Assembly (NCBI GenBank): GCA_900770785.1
Contig: CAAGLJ010000192.1
Span: forward strand, 1-16,770
Length of the DNA: 16,770 nucleotides
Direction of reading: 5' to 3'
Source of the DNA: Lachnospiraceae bacterium
GTDB lineage: Bacteria; Bacillota; Clostridia; Lachnospirales; Lachnospiraceae
Below the pieces are notes generated by a model that saw only the letters and a list, made by a program, of their open reading frames with translations, was not told the origin of the DNA and did no database searches. The translations under genes were made by a program, and so were the position numbers. Numbering within the stretch: position 1 is the stretch's first letter; each line of letters opens with the position of its first letter. Below, in pieces: positions 14,078-16,770 of the stretch.

Positions 14078-15280
14078 ATGAACGGATTACTTAACAACAA
14101 ATGGACAAGGGCTGCCATTCCCGCTCTTTTGTTGCACTGCAGTATTGGTACGGTATATTGCTGGTCACTGGTAAAGAGCGATATTGCAGAGTACATAGGC
14201 CGCAGCAAAGGTGAAGTGGAGTGGGCGTTCAGTATCGCCATTTTTTTCCTGGGTATGTCCGCCGCATTTGCAGGACGTATCGTAGAAAAGGATATTCACA
14301 AATCCTCTTTAATTGCGACCATATGCTTCGTAGCCGGCTTTGCAGGAACAGGACTTGCAGTACAGTTTAAGTCTCTTATGGGAATTTATCTGTGCTATGG
14401 CCTTATTATGGGGATAGGCCTGGGACTGGGCTACCTTTCTCCTGTAAAAACACTGATGCTCTGGTTCAGTGAGCAAAAAGGACTGGCAACGGGCCTTGCT
14501 GTTGCAGGCTTTGGTCTTGCCAAGGTTATTGCAAGCCCTGTTATGACCGCTCTGATCAATTTTGCAGGAATCATTAATATGTTCTACATACTGGCAGTGG
14601 TGTATTTTGTCATGATGTTTGCAGGACATTTATTATTAAAGAAACCGGATGGCTGGGTGGAAGAGCAGGGAGCCTCAGGGACGAAGGCTAAAGATATATT
14701 CAAAAACCCTGCTTTCATTGGCATCTGGATAATGTTTTACATCAACATCACCTGTGGTCTGGCACTGATTTCTCAGGAAAAGGATATTCTCACCACAATG
14801 GGAGTATCGGCAGCAGTAGTCAGTCTGGTATCCTCCCTGTCAGCAATTTTTAATGCAGGCGGAAGAATTGGCTTTTCAGCAGCAGCAGATAAACTGAAGG
14901 ATAGAAATACCATATACAAGCTGATTTTTATTTTGTCCATCGGTATTTCACTGATTACGATTTTCACCGATGCGGTAAACAATAAAATCGTTTTTCTGGC
15001 CATTGCTCTTTTATGTATTATCAATGCCGGATATGGTGGAGGCTTCAGCAACCTTCCTACGCTGTTATCGGATCGTTTTGGAATGAAGAGTATCAGTCAG
15101 ATTCATGGTCTGGCACTTTCGGCATGGGCCTTTGCCGGTCTTTCCGGAAATCAGCTCAGCTCCTACATTGTCAGTACCACAGGCTCCTTTACCAATGTAC
15201 TCTATGTAACCACAATTCTTTATGCCGCTGCACTGGTAATTTCCTTTGTGCTGGTAAAGCCGCATAAACAGGAAGAGTGA
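14078..15280 (+). CDS. OFA-family (oxalate/formate antiporter-like) MFS transporter
   Basis: The 400-residue, 12-helix transporter of the major facilitator superfamily starts MNGLLNNKWTRAAIPALLLH. The stretch GLGYLSPVKTLMLWF (116-130) with KGLATGLAVAGFGLAKVIASP (134-154) is the OFA-type core. AGRIVEKD (65-72) is the loop after helix 2, and GFSNLPTLLSDRFG falls in the second half. OFA members exchange small mono- or dicarboxylates such as oxalate, formate or lactate across the cytoplasmic membrane, but the substrate here is unknown. No oxalate decarboxylase or formyl-CoA genes are adjacent, so oxalate is not supported. A purine-rich site (AAAAGGAAGAG) precedes the ATG. It appears monocistronic: own promoter and downstream hairpin. 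Confidence 0.9.
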   Translation: MNGLLNNKWTRAAIPALLLHCSIGTVYCWSLVKSDIAEYIGRSKGEVEWAFSIAIFFLGMSAAFAGRIVEKDIHKSSLIATICFVAGFAGTGLAVQFKSLMGIYLCYGLIMGIGLGLGYLSPVKTLMLWFSEQKGLATGLAVAGFGLAKVIASPVMTALINFAGIINMFYILAVVYFVMMFAGHLLLKKPDGWVEEQGASGTKAKDIFKNPAFIGIWIMFYINITCGLALISQEKDILTTMGVSAAVVSLVSSLSAIFNAGGRIGFSAAADKLKDRNTIYKLIFILSIGISLITIFTDAVNNKIVFLAIALLCIINAGYGGGFSNLPTLLSDRFGMKSISQIHGLALSAWAFAGLSGNQLSSYIVSTTGSFTNVLYVTTILYAAALVISFVLVKPHKQEE

Positions 15281-15320
15281 AAGCGTGGTTTTTTATAAAA
15301 CATAAAACAGAAAGAGACAG

Positions 15321-15356
15321 CAAAGCTGCCGGCAGAAGGATTTGTCGGCAGCTTTG
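15321..15356 (+). terminator. Terminator-like hairpin after the OFA transporter
   Basis: CAAAGCTGCCG (15321-15331) pairs perfectly with CGGCAGCTTTG (15346-15356) around a 14-nt loop. The following sequence, CCTTATATGTAT, is only weakly U-rich, so efficiency may be partial. Confidence 0.65.
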
Positions 15357-15445
15357 CCTTATATGTATACCATGTGTATGTACGACGAATCAGGAGAAAA
15401 ACTAAAAAAATTGAAAATTATTTAGAGAATATTTCGTATGTAGAC

Positions 15446-15474
15446 TTGAGGAAATTGTAAGAATTTGGTATTCT
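15446..15474 (+). promoter_or_regulatory. Promoter of the transglutaminase-like gene
   Basis: TTGAGG (15446-15451), 17-bp spacer, TATTCT (15469-15474), preceded by TGG (extended -10). The predicted start near 15481 gives a leader of about 50 nt. Confidence 0.55.
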
Positions 15475-15532
15475 GGTAGAAAAGAAAAATTTTTAACGAC
15501 ACAAGTTCATGTACAGATGAGAAAGGCACCCA

Positions 15533-16770
15533 ATGAAAATTGTTAAAGGAATCCTTATTGCGTTTGCGGCTTTATTTATACTGTTCGGAGGATTGGTAAT
15601 TGCATCTGCTTTTAATCCGGGCATTAGTGAAGCCATTGGAGATTTTTTGTATTCGGGAAGAAGTGTACCAAAGGAAACGGAGACACCCCAGGCGACAGAG
15701 CAGCCACAGGCCGCTGCCCCTGTTACTGTACCAGAGACGGAAGTGACAGAAGCAGCCAGTGAGCCGGAAAGCTCTTATACAGGCAGTGGAAATGCAGCCA
15801 GTACTAAGGTTACGGTAGACTGGAATAACAGATATGTGGACAAGATGGAGGCGCTGGCGAAAGAGGAAGCACAGAAAGCAGCAGCTTCTGTCAGTACCAA
15901 ATATACTGCACCCGAGGAAAAGAATATTAAGATTCCCGATGCAGTGTCCGGGAAGACTGGCTATGCAGAGATTAAGGATCAGGGAGAAACTCTGGATGAC
16001 GAAGCAGCCAAGAAGGTTACTACCACGACAGACTATGGTAACCTTGGACTGAATTTTGAATTTGATGCAAAGTATTATCCTTATTTCCATATGCTGGGGC
16101 AAAGGGAAAAATATGTTTACCGGCAGATTTATGCTAATGCCAACGATATGAAGACTACCTTTACTCCTGTGGAGGAGGTGAATGCCAGTCAGCTTTTGAA
16201 TATTTTTACCGCTGTATGCTATGACCATCCTGAACTGTTCTGGATAGAGACAGCCTATGGCAGCAAGTACAACAGAAATGGAATTTGTATTCAGATTGAG
16301 TTGAAATACAATGATATGGCAAAAAAACAGGTAGAATACTGGAAGAAATTTGAAAATGAGGCCGACACGATTGTCCTTGCAGCAAACGGCTTAGCCAGTG
16401 ATTATGAGAAGGAAAAATATGTTCATGATATTTTACTGGAAAAGACGGTCTACAATAAAAGTGCAGCATATAATCAGAGTGCCTACAGTACATTGGTCAA
16501 TGGTCAGTCGGTATGTGCCGGTTATGCAAGAGCCTTTCAGCATATTATGATTAAGCTGGGCATTCCCTGTTATTTCGTCGGAGGAACGGCGGGAGAGAGC
16601 CATGCCTGGAATATCGTTCAGCTTGGGAACGAATATTATAATGTGGATTTGACCTGGGATGATACCGGCGATGATGGCAAATATGACTATTTTAATAAAA
16701 CCGACGAGGACTATAAAAGAACCCATATTCGTAAGGGTCTGTCTGTAAATCTAGATCGGAAGAGCGTCGT
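15533..16770 (+). CDS. Signal-anchored transglutaminase-like protein (partial, cut by contig end)
   Basis: The frame is open from ATG 15533 to the window end; true sequence ends near 16752, about 406 codons. An N-terminal hydrophobic segment (about 5-26) acts as signal peptide or anchor. A Thr/Glu/Pro/Ala-rich extracellular linker follows (about 45-95), then the catalytic region. The transglutaminase-core triad (PF01841-like) is visible: C328 in GQSVCAGYARAF, H357 in SHAWNIV and D372 in NVDLTWDD. Such exported bacterial domains act as cysteine proteases or cross-linkers at the cell surface; which one cannot be told. Ribosome binding is weak (GAAAGG, about 6 nt before the ATG). The last six or so codons derive from adapter sequence and should not be trusted. 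The C-terminus is missing. Confidence 0.85.
   Translation, partial: MKIVKGILIAFAALFILFGGLVIASAFNPGISEAIGDFLYSGRSVPKETETPQATEQPQAAAPVTVPETEVTEAASEPESSYTGSGNAASTKVTVDWNNRYVDKMEALAKEEAQKAAASVSTKYTAPEEKNIKIPDAVSGKTGYAEIKDQGETLDDEAAKKVTTTTDYGNLGLNFEFDAKYYPYFHMLGQREKYVYRQIYANANDMKTTFTPVEEVNASQLLNIFTAVCYDHPELFWIETAYGSKYNRNGICIQIELKYNDMAKKQVEYWKKFENEADTIVLAANGLASDYEKEKYVHDILLEKTVYNKSAAYNQSAYSTLVNGQSVCAGYARAFQHIMIKLGIPCYFVGGTAGESHAWNIVQLGNEYYNVDLTWDDTGDDGKYDYFNKTDEDYKRTHIRKGLSVNLDRKSV
16753..16770. other. Sequencing adapter remnant (Illumina TruSeq-type)
   Basis: The last 18 bases read AGATCGGAAGAGCGTCGT, the start of the common Illumina TruSeq universal adapter in read-through orientation. It is placed exactly at the window end, as expected for untrimmed reads at a contig edge. 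It is not genomic sequence. Confidence 0.95.

Noticed and set aside
1..16770. CRISPR array, tRNA, rRNA, insertion sequence or prophage
   Set aside because: I saw no regularly spaced repeats, cloverleaf-like sequences, transposase motifs or phage structural genes on either strand.

Overview
The window looks like a draft-assembly contig from a low-to-moderate GC Firmicute, most likely a gut-type Lachnospiraceae (Clostridia). The reasons are the AGGAGG-type ribosome binding sites, the TTGACA/TATAAT-type promoters, the protein families present (a DUF6512-like membrane protein, an OFA-family transporter, an AIM24/TIGR00266 protein, a holin-like type I toxin), and ABC/cytochrome bd genes in the order cydA-cydB-cydD-cydC. 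Genus cannot be set from the sequence alone. The last 18 bases match Illumina adapter sequence, so the window very probably ends at a true contig end.

Layout: 1-61 holds the C-terminal tail of an unknown gene. Positions 100-410 hold a compact convergent locus: a 29-residue hydrophobic holin-like toxin peptide on the + strand and an antisense RNA on the - strand with a near-consensus promoter. The two share one bidirectional terminator, and the toxin Shine-Dalgarno sequence can be masked by an upstream CCTCCC. I regard this as a type I toxin-antitoxin module and the most interesting element here. Positions 667-1399 (- strand) hold a 54-residue acidic protein followed by a DUF6512-like membrane protein. 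Positions 1579-3571 hold a promoter, a long leader, a membrane-bound chemoreceptor and a very long perfect hairpin. Positions 3712-6266 hold an M15/VanY-like D,D-carboxypeptidase and a polytopic GT-C-like membrane protein, and 6442-6870 an unknown charged protein.

The centre (6948-12842, - strand) is a complete cytochrome bd operon. cydA and cydB encode the quinol oxidase subunits. cydD and cydC encode the heterodimeric ABC exporter needed to assemble it. An intercistronic hairpin sits between the two pairs, and cydA, cydB and cydD use TTG, GTG and TTG starts. A divergent intergenic region (12843-13176) carries the cydA promoter, a possible Rex-like operator, tandem repeated extended -10 boxes and an 11-bp triplicated repeat in front of an AIM24-family gene (13177-13857).

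The right end carries an OFA-family MFS transporter (14078-15280) and a signal-anchored transglutaminase-like protein (15533 onward) cut by the contig end. Together the window suggests an anaerobe that scavenges oxygen or respires microaerobically via bd oxidase, with cell-surface and cell-wall functions around it.
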